Positions 51,982 through 60,118 of a stretch of 64,000 nt of DNA are shown here, piece by piece; the stretch's first letter is position 1, and each line of letters begins with the position of its first letter. The notes beneath the pieces are model-generated. The model made no database searches. It was not told where the DNA came from and saw only the letters and a list, made by a program, of their open reading frames with translations. The stretch is from Paractinoplanes polyasparticus (GTDB lineage: Bacteria; Actinomycetota; Actinomycetes; Mycobacteriales; Micromonosporaceae). The stretch spans positions 124,001-188,000 of the forward strand of contig NZ_JAHWFK010000034.1 of NCBI RefSeq assembly GCF_019710575.1. The letters are read 5' to 3'. The position numbers and the translations under genes are program-made.

Positions 51982-52344
51982 CTAGATGCGCTGCTCGCTG
52001 AGGTCGGAGACCTCGTGCAGGGGCGCCCAGCCCTGATAGACGCCGAAGTCGAACTCTTCGAGGCCGAGCTGGCGGGCGATCGGGGCGCGGCCGCCCGCGT
52101 ACTCCACCCGCAGCCAGGAATTGGCCTCGGCGAGCACGATGAACGGCGCCCCGCGCCAGGTGCACGTGGTGCGTACGTAGATCAGCTCGTCGTACTCCTC
52201 GGGCGTCAGCACCCGCACGTAGCGGCCGGGGCGCACCTCGTCGAAGCCGTCGGCCGGATCGGTGTGATAGATCCGGACGTTGTCGCCGTCGGGCGAGGCG
52301 TCGTATTCCCGCCCCTGCCAGGCTACCACGTAGCCGTCCCGCAT
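51982..52344 (-). CDS. Small partner protein of the SseB-like protein (candidate immunity protein)
   Basis: 120 residues, acidic and rich in aromatic residues: MRDGYVVAWQGREYDASPDG, YVRTTCTWRGAPFIVLAEAN, SWLRVEYAGG and LEEFDFGVYQGWAPLHEVSD. The fold is probably beta-rich with no membrane part or signal peptide. Its ATG overlaps the stop of the 1126-residue gene (TGATG), so the two are made together. Size, acidity and coupling suit an immunity protein or chaperone; this is inference. Confidence 0.75.
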   Translation of the reverse strand: MRDGYVVAWQGREYDASPDGDNVRIYHTDPADGFDEVRPGRYVRVLTPEEYDELIYVRTTCTWRGAPFIVLAEANSWLRVEYAGGRAPIARQLGLEEFDFGVYQGWAPLHEVSDLSEQRI

Positions 52345-55300
52345 CACTGCTCACCCACCCGGCGCCACGTCGGGCCGTCGTTGTCGAAGATGGCGACCAT
52401 GCGCTCCGCGCCGTCGGCGTCCATCCGCCACAGCTGAGCGCCGTGCGGCAGGCGCACACTGTCCACCTTGAACTCGGCGATGACGTCGCGGCCCTCGCCG
52501 GGCGCGAAACCGTTGCCGCGGAACGGCGAACGCTCGATCACCCAGCCGTCCATCGCCTTCAACGCCTGTTCGTTCTGGCCGCCGTAGGGAATCCGGTAGA
52601 GGCTCGGACGGTATGCGGGCCAGCGCAGGACGTACGCCTCCTTGGCGTCCGCCTGGTGCGGCGAGCCGTCGTAGCTCAAGCCCAGAGCGCCGAGAAGTTC
52701 CGCGGGCGTACGGAGATGTTCCACCTCGGTCGCCCGGTGGACGAATCCGGCCACGCGGTCGTAACCGCGCTCCAGGTAGTAGTCGACCTGCTCCGGCGGG
52801 AGCGTCTTCTGCATGACCGTGGCGTGCTGCGCGTCGTCGCTGGCCGGCTCGGGCGCGGGCACCGGGACGGCGTCGTCGGCCGGGTTCTCCGGGTCGAGGC
52901 CCAAACCGGATTCCGCGGCCCAGCTGGCCAGGGCGATGACCTGCGGGCCGGGGTACTTGGCACCGATCGGGCCGTCCGGGTTGACCGCGAACGACCAGGC
53001 CGGGTCGGGCCAGTTGCGGATCAGCTCGTAGAACCGGACCCCGACCGTGCGGGTCGGCTCCGAGTAGTGCTCGGCCAGCCTGTCCTTGCTCGTGAAGACG
53101 ACCAGGAACGTCTCGCCGTCAACCTGCTCGGTGCGGAACGCGAAGCCCGACTCGCCGGGCGAGCTGCCGGGGCGCGAGTGGTTGGCCACCGGCACGAGGA
53201 CGGTCGCGAGCAGCAGCGTGGACAGGTAGGCGTCGGTGCTGTGGCCGCCGGCAGCGTCGAACAGATCCCGCTCGACGTCGTTGGCCGGGACGAAGTCGTC
53301 GACCGGCGGGGGCGGCGCAGGAGCGGCCCGGGTCTCGAGCGGCGGGAGCGCCTCGAACCCACCCTGACCGCCGGGCCGGGCCGGGCGGTCGTTGCCGGGC
53401 GAACCGGGGATCACCGGCGGGGCCATCGACTGCGAAGAGGCCTCGGAGCGGGTCTGGAACGCCGGGAACGACGTCAGGCCCGGACGCTCGGCCGCCGAGG
53501 TCGCCTGGCGGCGTGGCAGCGGGGTGCCGAAGCCCGGGCTCGGCTGAGCCTGCATGGGCGGCGAAGCGGGCGCCGGAGCTGAGGCGGCCGGAGCCGGGGG
53601 CGCCGAGATAGGTGGCATCGCGGGCGGCGGCGTGTGCTGGGCGGCGGCCGCCTGCGGAGAGGCCGGGCCCTGCGGGAAGCCCGTGGGCTGGCGGCCCTCG
53701 GCCGGCTGGCGGCGCGGCAGGTCGCCGAGTGCGCCGGAGGGAGCGCCGGTCGCGCTCGACCAACTCGGGTTGAACGGCGTCTCATCGGGGTTGTGCGGCG
53801 TGATGTGCTCGGGCACCGGAGGCGTCTGCGCCATCGGAGTGCGAACCGGCAGCGGGCCGCTCGGCGCCTGGAGAGCGCCACGCGGGTCCTCGCCGGGGGT
53901 GGCAGACGGGCGCGTGCTCATCGGCGGCGCCGACGACACGGGCGGCACCGACGGCGTCTGGTAGGCCGGCGGGACCGCGACCGGAGACGGCGGCTGGTAG
54001 GCGGCGGGCACGGCCGGGCCGGAGGCCGGAGTTGCGCCCGGGCTGCGAACCGGTAGGCCGTTCGGCGTGCCGTTGGGCATGGCGGTTCCGGGCGTACGGA
54101 GCGGGAGGCCGCCGGGGCCGGTCGGCTCCGGGACGGGCTGAGGCTGCCCGAATCCGTCCGGGCGGCCGGGCGAGGCCGGACTGGTGGGCTGACCGTACGC
54201 CGGGGGCGCGCTCGCGGGCTGACCGTACGCGGGCGGCGCACTCGCGGGCTGACCGTACGCGGGCGGCGCACTCGCGGGCTGACCGTACGCGGGCGGCGCA
54301 CTCGCGGGGCGGCCGTACGGCGCGGGCGGGGCGCTCGCGGGGCGGTTGCTGGCCGGCGGAGCGCTGGCCGGAGTGTTCGCCGTGGGCTGGCCGTAGACGG
54401 GCGACGGCGACCGAGCGGGCAGACCGTCGGTGGACGACGGCATGCGTGCCGGCAAGGCGTCCGCAGCCGACGGCGTCCGGGTCGGCAGGCCACCGGCGGC
54501 CGAGGGCGACCGGGTCGGCAGTGCATCGGCGATCGACGGCGTACGGGCGGGAAGAGCATCCGTCGCCGAGGGCGTCGTCCGGGAGGGTAGGGCGTCCGCG
54601 GCCGAGGGGGTGCGGATCGGCAGGCCGCCGGGGCCGGACGGTGTACGGGCGGCGAGCCCTTCAGCGGCCGGCGGTGTGCGCGCGGGCAGGCTGTCGGGTG
54701 CCGCCGGAGTACGGGCTGGCAGCGTGTCAGCGGGCGGCTGACCCGCGGGCTGGACGTACGCGCCACCGTAGGTATTCGCGGCGGCCTGGCCGTAGGCCGC
54801 GGGCGCGGCCGGAGCCTGCTGGCCGTAAACCGCCGGCGCGGATGAATCCGGGGCCTGCTGGCCATAAGGCGCTGGCGAAGCCGGAGACTGCTGACCGTAC
54901 GGCGCGGGTGAAGCCGGAGCCTGCTGGCCATAAGGCGCTGGCGAAGCCGGAGACTGCTGACCGTACGGCGCGGGTGAAGCCGGAGCCTGCTGACCGTAAG
55001 ACGCGGCCGCCGGAGACTGCTGACCGTACGGCGCGGGGACTGGAGTCTGCTGGCCGTAAGGCGCCGCGGCCGGGCCCTGCTGGCCGTAAGGCGCCGCGGC
55101 CGCAGGCTGCTGGCCGTAAGGGGAGGCCTGCTGGCCGTACGTTCCGGACGGGTATTGCGGGTACGAGCCGGTGGCTGCCGTGAGGGGGGTGCCCTCGTGG
55201 GTCGGGCCGCCGGGGCGGCCGGACTCGTCCTGACGGGCGGCCACGGCGTTGGCGGCCAAAGCGGCCGACTGGAGATCCTGAATCTTGCTGGAGGCGGCCA

Positions 55301-55724
55301 CCGAGTCGGCGCGGCCCGGACCGCGGGTGGGCAGACGCAGATCGCCGCGGGACAGTTGGGCCACGAACCAGGCCGGCAGGTAGCCCTCGATCGGCAGGCC
55401 GGGGTTGACCGCCAGCCACCATTCGAGGTTGGGCCAGGTGTTGGCGAGTTCCGCATAGGGAACCCGCCGGGCCGAGCCGGTGTAGTCGGCCAGGCAGGAC
55501 TGCAACGAAGCGGTCGACGTGAAGGCCAGCACGTGGGTGCGGCCGCCCGTGCTCCAGGTGCCCCAGCCGAGTGGCGCCAGACCGGCCAGCGCATCGGCCG
55601 AGACCGGTAGCAGCAGGTCAACGCCAGACAAAATGCGGAAGTAAGACTCCTGGTCGTCGGTGCGCAAAGCATCGCGCATAGCGACCTCGGCGTCCGTAGC
55701 CGGCTCCCACTCGGACACGTCCAC
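52344..55724 (-). CDS. Large SseB-domain protein with repeat linker; candidate type VII substrate/toxin
   Basis: 1126 residues. An SseB-like domain fills about residues 10-140 (LSGVDLLLPVSADALAGLAP, YAELANTWPNLEWWLAVNPG). A 650-residue Pro/Ala/Gln linker contains three repeat families: PYGQQxPASPA, ADALPARTPS and YGQPASAPPA. A second SseB-like domain lies near 810-940 (FYELIRNWPDPAWSFAVNPD). The final 160 residues (VDYYLERGYDRVAGFVHRAT, AYVLRWPAYRPSLYRIPYGG, VIAEFKVDSVRLPHGAQLWR) match no family I know. No signal peptide is present, so a WXG100-linked route is possible. The start is GTG after GGGGAG. Confidence 0.8.
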   Translation of the reverse strand: MDVSEWEPATDAEVAMRDALRTDDQESYFRILSGVDLLLPVSADALAGLAPLGWGTWSTGGRTHVLAFTSTASLQSCLADYTGSARRVPYAELANTWPNLEWWLAVNPGLPIEGYLPAWFVAQLSRGDLRLPTRGPGRADSVAASSKIQDLQSAALAANAVAARQDESGRPGGPTHEGTPLTAATGSYPQYPSGTYGQQASPYGQQPAAAAPYGQQGPAAAPYGQQTPVPAPYGQQSPAAASYGQQAPASPAPYGQQSPASPAPYGQQAPASPAPYGQQSPASPAPYGQQAPDSSAPAVYGQQAPAAPAAYGQAAANTYGGAYVQPAGQPPADTLPARTPAAPDSLPARTPPAAEGLAARTPSGPGGLPIRTPSAADALPSRTTPSATDALPARTPSIADALPTRSPSAAGGLPTRTPSAADALPARMPSSTDGLPARSPSPVYGQPTANTPASAPPASNRPASAPPAPYGRPASAPPAYGQPASAPPAYGQPASAPPAYGQPASAPPAYGQPTSPASPGRPDGFGQPQPVPEPTGPGGLPLRTPGTAMPNGTPNGLPVRSPGATPASGPAVPAAYQPPSPVAVPPAYQTPSVPPVSSAPPMSTRPSATPGEDPRGALQAPSGPLPVRTPMAQTPPVPEHITPHNPDETPFNPSWSSATGAPSGALGDLPRRQPAEGRQPTGFPQGPASPQAAAAQHTPPPAMPPISAPPAPAASAPAPASPPMQAQPSPGFGTPLPRRQATSAAERPGLTSFPAFQTRSEASSQSMAPPVIPGSPGNDRPARPGGQGGFEALPPLETRAAPAPPPPVDDFVPANDVERDLFDAAGGHSTDAYLSTLLLATVLVPVANHSRPGSSPGESGFAFRTEQVDGETFLVVFTSKDRLAEHYSEPTRTVGVRFYELIRNWPDPAWSFAVNPDGPIGAKYPGPQVIALASWAAESGLGLDPENPADDAVPVPAPEPASDDAQHATVMQKTLPPEQVDYYLERGYDRVAGFVHRATEVEHLRTPAELLGALGLSYDGSPHQADAKEAYVLRWPAYRPSLYRIPYGGQNEQALKAMDGWVIERSPFRGNGFAPGEGRDVIAEFKVDSVRLPHGAQLWRMDADGAERMVAIFDNDGPTWRRVGEQ
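54181..54330. repeat. 30-bp tandem repeats in the SseB-like gene
   Basis: Three identical 30-nt units (54211-54300; each starts CTCGCGGGCTGACCGTACGC on the plus strand) are flanked by two diverged ones. Each encodes a YGQPASAPPA decapeptide. Confidence 0.95.
54853..54984. repeat. Exact 66-bp duplication in the SseB-like gene
   Basis: Two adjacent identical 66-nt copies (54853-54918 and 54919-54984) encode PYGQQSPASPA / PYGQQAPASPA pairs. Exact identity suggests a recent duplication. Confidence 0.92.
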
Positions 55725-56056
55725 CTCTCCCCACCGCGCGACGGGCCCATCTCAACGCGTACAACCTACAAGGTCAGCCCGCGATCACAATGGGCGGCGG
55801 TATGCAGACGTGCAAGTTGTCGGCGAGAGGCCCTTCGTAAGCGCCCAGAAGCCCTGAGGAGCGCCCTTTTCGGTCGCGTGAAGCGATCAAACAACAACCG
55901 ATCGTAGCGATGTCGGCCACTAGGACCAGTACGCGTTCGAGGGACAACAAGCTTCGCAAGAACGGACCAACGGGATATACGGGACTCTCGGCCCATCGGG
56001 GCAGGCAAAACGGCCGGCACAATCCCTGCGGACTGGTCCGGCCGTTCGGTCAGGAC
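55725..56056. other. Intergenic region upstream of the SseB-like gene
   Basis: 332 nt, less GC-rich than its flanks. It should contain the promoter of the SseB-like gene. Its right end is the terminator of the WXG100 pair. No convincing frame was found. Confidence 0.6.
56009..56046 (-). terminator. Terminator after the WXG100 genes
   Basis: Stem AACGGCCGG/CCGGCCGTT with a 20-nt loop, followed by TTTTG on the minus strand, 10 nt after the second WXG100 stop. Confidence 0.75.
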
Positions 56057-56353
56057 TTACTGGAAGCGGGCGGTCGCCTGCTTCTCGGTGCTGACGTAGT
56101 CGTCGACGGACTGGGCGACAGCGCCCTTGATGTTCTGCAGGATGCTCGTCAGGTCTTGTGAGGCCGCGCGCCAGGTCGCCTGGCGCTGCTGGTAGGCCTG
56201 CTGCGCCTCGCCGTCCCAGGTCGCGACCAGTGGAGCGGCATCGCGCTCGAGCTGGTCGATCTGCGACTGAAGCGTGCTGATCGCCTTCTGGATGTCGGAG
56301 CCCGCCTGCTGCAGGGCGCCGAAATTGACGAGGAGCACTCCGTCGTTAGGCAT
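56057..56353 (-). CDS. WXG100 family protein (EsxA/EsxB-like)
   Basis: 98 residues. Two helices joined at TWDGEAQQAYQQRQATW (the W-x-G turn, WDG), with the C-terminal export motif YVSTE (YxxxE). Size and pattern are those of ESX substrates that form helical hairpin dimers and leave by type VII secretion. It follows the other WXG100 gene after 15 nt, so the products probably pair. Confidence 0.9.
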   Translation of the reverse strand: MPNDGVLLVNFGALQQAGSDIQKAISTLQSQIDQLERDAAPLVATWDGEAQQAYQQRQATWRAASQDLTSILQNIKGAVAQSVDDYVSTEKQATARFQ

Positions 56354-56368
56354 GTCTTCTCCCCCCGG

Positions 56369-56698
56369 TCAGAGCGGCAGCTGGAAGTTGCCGCCGGTGT
56401 TGGCCACCCGGCTGGCAGCCTCGGTGTCGGTCGCGTCGTAGCCGGTGCCCGATTGCTTGATCGATTCGGCAGTCTGGGCGAGAGCCGAGTTGAGGCTCTT
56501 CAGATCCTGCGCGTACTGGACCTTGACCTGCTCGAATGCCGCCGCGCCAAGACCCTTCCACGTGCTGCTGAGCGTCGACAGCTCGTTCATGAGCGTGCTC
56601 AGCATCGTCTGGAGCTGCTCGTTGACCTGGTCGAATTTGACGGCGGTATCCGCCATCACCTGGGATTCAGCTTGCGTTCCGGCCACCCCGGATGTCAC
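56369..56698 (-). CDS. WXG100 family protein (EsxB-like)
   Basis: 109 residues. The turn is STWKGLGAAAFEQVKVQYAQ (WKG), and YDATD near the end is a YxxxD export motif. A 10-residue tail after the second helix (NTGGNFQLPL) is extra. The start is the GTG at 56698; an ATG further in (MADTAVKFDQ) would shorten it by 14 residues. First gene of the WXG100 pair, divergent from eccE. Confidence 0.88.
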   Translation of the reverse strand: MTSGVAGTQAESQVMADTAVKFDQVNEQLQTMLSTLMNELSTLSSTWKGLGAAAFEQVKVQYAQDLKSLNSALAQTAESIKQSGTGYDATDTEAASRVANTGGNFQLPL

Positions 56699-57004
56699 CC
56701 CGCTTCCTCGTTCGGGTCGCCGACCATGCCATGATCCGTTGTGGACGGACGGTGAGCACCGCCCTCGACATATCGACGCTGGCCACCAGGCTAACCCCTG
56801 TCCACAAGCCGCGGGGGGCGGGCCGTGAGCGGCCGATCACTCTTGCATGACGTTGCCGACCGTAGCGAAAGTCGTCAACCCCCGGAAGCGTGAATCCGGG
56901 GTTGTGGATAACTTCGGGTTGTCCACAGGGCATCCCCGCAGAGTGACCGCAGCCCATACGATGGGCCCCGCACGAGGACGGATGCGGGCGAGGGGCGGTG
57001 TGTC
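56699..57004. other. Divergent control region between WXG100 pair and eccE
   Basis: 306 nt with the promoters of both units. It carries four DnaA-box-like sequences: TTGTGGACG (56739), CTGTCCACA (56798), and the perfect pair at 56903-56927. No gene is seen. Confidence 0.6.
56903..56927. promoter_or_regulatory. Facing pair of perfect DnaA boxes
   Basis: TGTGGATAA (56903-56911, minus-strand box) and TTGTCCACA (56919-56927, plus-strand box) face each other 7 nt apart, about 80 nt before the eccE start. Confidence 0.6.
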
Positions 57005-58858
57005 GTGACGGTTGGCGTGGCAGGCGACCGGGATTACCGCGAGCTCTCCGGTCCGGCGAAGCCGTCACTCAAGGTCAACAGCAGACCGCTCCGACGTGGA
57101 CGGTTGTTCGGCCTGCGGGTCGGTCAGCTGGTCGCCACCCAGGTCGCCGCGGTCGCGATCGCCATCGGCGCCGTCAACGGCCCGATCGGGCTGGTGGCGG
57201 GTGGAGTGCTCGCGCTGGCCGTGCTCGCCCTCACGTGGTTCCGGTTGCGTGGCCGCTGGGCGTTCGAGTGGCTGGGGGTCGGTCTGCGCTTCGGCGGCCG
57301 GCGCCGTTCCGCCCCGCTCGACACCGGGCCGACGGCGCTGCTCCAGTTCCTCGCGCCCGGCGCGCGGGTCGAGCAGACCGATCTGGCCGGCGACCCGGCG
57401 GCCGTCCTCATCGACGCGCACGGCCTCACCGCGGTTCTCGAGCTGGGCGACCCGGCCGGGTTGCTCGCCGAGGCGGCGCCCGACCTCCCTTCGCCGGCCA
57501 GCCTGTTGCCGTCGGCCGAGGCCGAGGTGCCACCCGTGCTGATCCAGCTGCTGCTGACCGGCGCGCCGGCGCCCGCGCTGCGGGCCGGGGCGGGCACGCC
57601 GGCCAACTCCTACCGTCAGCTCACCGAGGGTCGCCTGCTCGGTCACAGCCGCGCGCTGCTGGCCGTGCGGGTGCTGCGCTCCGAGGGCTGGTCCGAGGAC
57701 GAGTCGCGGCGCGCGCTCTCCGGCCTGGTGCGAAAGCTGGTGCGCCGGCTCGCCGCGGTGCCCGCCCGGCCGCTGGGCGAGGCGGCCGCGCTGCGGGTCA
57801 TCGCGGAACTGGCGCATGACGACGGCGCCGGCTCGGCACAAGAGTCGTGGCCCGGCCTGCAGGTCGGCGGGCTGGCCCAGGCCACGTTCCGGCTTCGGCG
57901 CTGGCCCGACATGCGGGTCGAGACGTCCCGGCGGCTGGTGTCGCGCATGCTGACCCTGCCGTCGGCCGCCACGACGGTGTCGCTGACCGCCGGTCCGCAG
58001 GCGGCTCACGGCCCCATCCCGATCGACGTCACCGTCCGGCTGGCCGCTCCCGATCCAAGCTCTCTCGGCTCGGCGGCCCAGGCGCTCCGCAAGCTGCTGT
58101 CGGCCGAGCACGCCGGCGCTCAGCGGCTCGACGGCGAACACGCCCACGGCCTATTCGCGACGCTCCCGCTCGGTGGCCGGCCCAGCGGCATCCCCGGCGT
58201 GGCCCTCGACGATGTGCAGCCGGCCGAGCAGTTGGAGGGCCTCCAGCTGCAGGCCGGGCTGTCCGGCCTGATGCTCGGGCGCAACCGGCACGGCAATCCG
58301 GTGGTGACCCGGCTCTTCCGGCCCGAGCAGACCCGGGCGCTGGTGGTGGGCGGCGTCCGCTGCGCCCAGTTGATCGCCCTGCGCGCCATGGCCCTGGGCG
58401 CCCGAGTGGTCGTGCAGACCGCGCGGCCACAGGCCTGGGAACCGTTTGTACGCGGCGCGGCCGTCCCGGGCGAGTCGATCGCCGTGGTGCCGCCGGGCCG
58501 CCCGATCGAGATCGCGCCCGGCTCGGCCCTGCACCCGTTGCTCATAGTGGTCGACATCGGGCCGGTGGGCGCCGACAACCGGGCCGGCGACGGCTGGCAG
58601 GCCACCCTGGTCGTCCGCGACGAGTTCTCGGCCGCCGACGTCGACGTGGCGTCCCGGGCCGACCTGTTGATCCTCCAGCCCCTACGGCCCGAGGAGGCCA
58701 CCCTCGTCGGCGGGGCGCTCGGGCTGGGCGAGGTCGCTCAGTGGATGACCAGGATCCGTCCCGACATGGTCGGCGTGGTCAACCGGCGCGCTGTCCGGTG
58801 GGCGGCCCTGGCCCACACTCCAATCGAGGTGCAACTGATCGGGCCGCCGGGCCGCTGA
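57005..58858 (+). CDS. eccE: Type VII secretion protein EccE
   Basis: 617 residues. Two N-terminal membrane helices (VGQLVATQVAAVAIAIGAVN; GLVAGGVLALAVLALTWFRL) precede the soluble EccE domain. It has PLDTGPTALLQFLAPGARVE, HSRALLAVRVLRSEGWSEDE, FRLRRWPDMRVETSRRLVSR and, near the end, VTRLFRPEQTRALVVGGVRC. EccE is the outer-ring part of the ESX inner-membrane complex. No eccB, eccC, eccD or mycP is in the window, so this is only a part of a locus or an isolated gene. The start is GTG. Confidence 0.85.
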   Translation: MTVGVAGDRDYRELSGPAKPSLKVNSRPLRRGRLFGLRVGQLVATQVAAVAIAIGAVNGPIGLVAGGVLALAVLALTWFRLRGRWAFEWLGVGLRFGGRRRSAPLDTGPTALLQFLAPGARVEQTDLAGDPAAVLIDAHGLTAVLELGDPAGLLAEAAPDLPSPASLLPSAEAEVPPVLIQLLLTGAPAPALRAGAGTPANSYRQLTEGRLLGHSRALLAVRVLRSEGWSEDESRRALSGLVRKLVRRLAAVPARPLGEAAALRVIAELAHDDGAGSAQESWPGLQVGGLAQATFRLRRWPDMRVETSRRLVSRMLTLPSAATTVSLTAGPQAAHGPIPIDVTVRLAAPDPSSLGSAAQALRKLLSAEHAGAQRLDGEHAHGLFATLPLGGRPSGIPGVALDDVQPAEQLEGLQLQAGLSGLMLGRNRHGNPVVTRLFRPEQTRALVVGGVRCAQLIALRAMALGARVVVQTARPQAWEPFVRGAAVPGESIAVVPPGRPIEIAPGSALHPLLIVVDIGPVGADNRAGDGWQATLVVRDEFSAADVDVASRADLLILQPLRPEEATLVGGALGLGEVAQWMTRIRPDMVGVVNRRAVRWAALAHTPIEVQLIGPPGR

Positions 58859-58928
58859 CCGGGAAACATTGACGGGATCAGGGAGTGTCGCGGCCGGTCC
58901 TTGCATGATCGTGGCACCATTCGGGGCC

Positions 58929-59309
58929 ATGGGCCTCATCATCCGGCTTCTGATCACGGCGTTCTCGTTGTGGCTGGCCACCGTTCTGATCGACGGCATC
59001 GAGCTGACGACCGACTCCGTGTCGGAAAAGATCATCACGCTGCTGATCGTCGCGGTCATCTTCGGCGTGATCAACGCGATTCTGCGCCCGATCATCAAGG
59101 TCGTGGGGTGCGGGTTCTACGTGCTCACGCTCGGCCTCATCGCGCTCGTCGTCAACGGCGCGCTGTTCCTGCTGACCAGCTGGATCGCCGGCCAGTTCGA
59201 CCTGCCCTTCCACGTCGACGACTTCTGGCCCAGCGCGGTGCTGGGCGCCCTGCTGGTCGGCGTCGTGAGCTGGCTGCTCAACATGCTCGTCCCCGACGGC
59301 GACGACTGA
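58929..59309 (+). CDS. Phage holin family (superfamily IV) membrane protein
   Basis: 126 residues with four membrane helices: LIIRLLITAFSLWLATVLID, IITLLIVAVIFGVINAILRP, VVGCGFYVLTLGLIALVVNG and AVLGALLVGVVSWLLNMLVP. The GVINAILRPIIK motif is typical of this family, which is widespread in actinobacterial chromosomes without being prophage. The role is unknown. ATG at 58929 was chosen; 58905 is an alternative. Confidence 0.85.
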   Translation: MGLIIRLLITAFSLWLATVLIDGIELTTDSVSEKIITLLIVAVIFGVINAILRPIIKVVGCGFYVLTLGLIALVVNGALFLLTSWIAGQFDLPFHVDDFWPSAVLGALLVGVVSWLLNMLVPDGDD

Positions 59310-59515
59310 CCGTCGGGCCCCGTCGGCGCGAGCGCGGTGACGATCCGGCCGCGCCGGATCCCGGCGCCGGTCAGCGGGCTGGCGCATTGGACTTCGAGCG
59401 CGGCCGCTGCGAGCGACCGAGAACCTCGAGGTCGGCACGCGGGATGAACGGAGCTGCCGCCTGCGCGATGGGAAAGGGCTGGCGGCGTGGCTTGGGCAGC
59501 GTTTGAATCTGGCGC

Positions 59516-60067
59516 GTGCTGCACGAACTTCGCGATGACGGATACGAACTGAGCTCCGACCGGGAGCGGATCAACCTTCCCCGGGTGCACCGGTGGATCT
59601 CGACCGACGCGTACTGGGCCCTGGGCCGCCCGCTCGAGCAGATGCGGGCGGCTCTGGCTGGATCACAGCCGTACGGGATCTATGAGCGCGGCGGCGGGCA
59701 GGTGGCGATCGCGCGGGTTGTCACCGACGGGGCGGTCTTCGCCTATCTGTGCGACGTCTATGTCGACCCGGCGCACCGCGGGCGCGGGCTGGGCGGCTGG
59801 CTCGTGAAGCACCTCCGCGACCACTACGCGAGCCTCGGGCTGACGCGCTTCGTGCTGGTCACCAAGGACGCGCATGCCGTGTACGCCCGGCACGGCTTCA
59901 CCGATGTCGAGCCCGGCATGTGGATGCAATGCGACCTCCGCACCCTAATCAGCGAGCAGGCCGATCCGCCGGCCACCGCCGGCGAGCAGCCCGACCGGCA
60001 TGGATCGGCCGGCGAGCAGCCTGACCTGCGCGGCGCGGTCGGGGAACGGCGTGGGGCGCGGTCGTGA
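59516..60067 (+). CDS. GNAT family N-acetyltransferase
   Basis: 183 residues. The acetyl-CoA-binding part is CDVYVDPAHRGRGLGGWLVK, followed by HLRDHYASLGLTRFVLVTKD and YARHGFTDVEPGMWMQ. The last 35 residues are a repeated GEQPDxxGSA tail without structure. The substrate is unknown. The start is GTG. Confidence 0.88.
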   Translation: MLHELRDDGYELSSDRERINLPRVHRWISTDAYWALGRPLEQMRAALAGSQPYGIYERGGGQVAIARVVTDGAVFAYLCDVYVDPAHRGRGLGGWLVKHLRDHYASLGLTRFVLVTKDAHAVYARHGFTDVEPGMWMQCDLRTLISEQADPPATAGEQPDRHGSAGEQPDLRGAVGERRGARS

Positions 60068-60118
60068 GGTCAGCCATACGCAAGGACCGGTAGGCCGGGG
60101 AGGCCTTACGGTGAGGGC

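Noticed and set aside
54181..54330. Regular 30-bp repeats as a CRISPR array
   Set aside because: There are no unique spacers; units are contiguous and encode a decapeptide.
53918..55750. Second minus-strand frame of 610 codons, Arg/Pro-rich
   Set aside because: It is a shifted reading of the repetitive linker of the SseB-like gene.
58929..59309. Holin-family gene as evidence of a prophage
   Set aside because: This family is common in actinobacterial chromosomes and no other phage gene is near.
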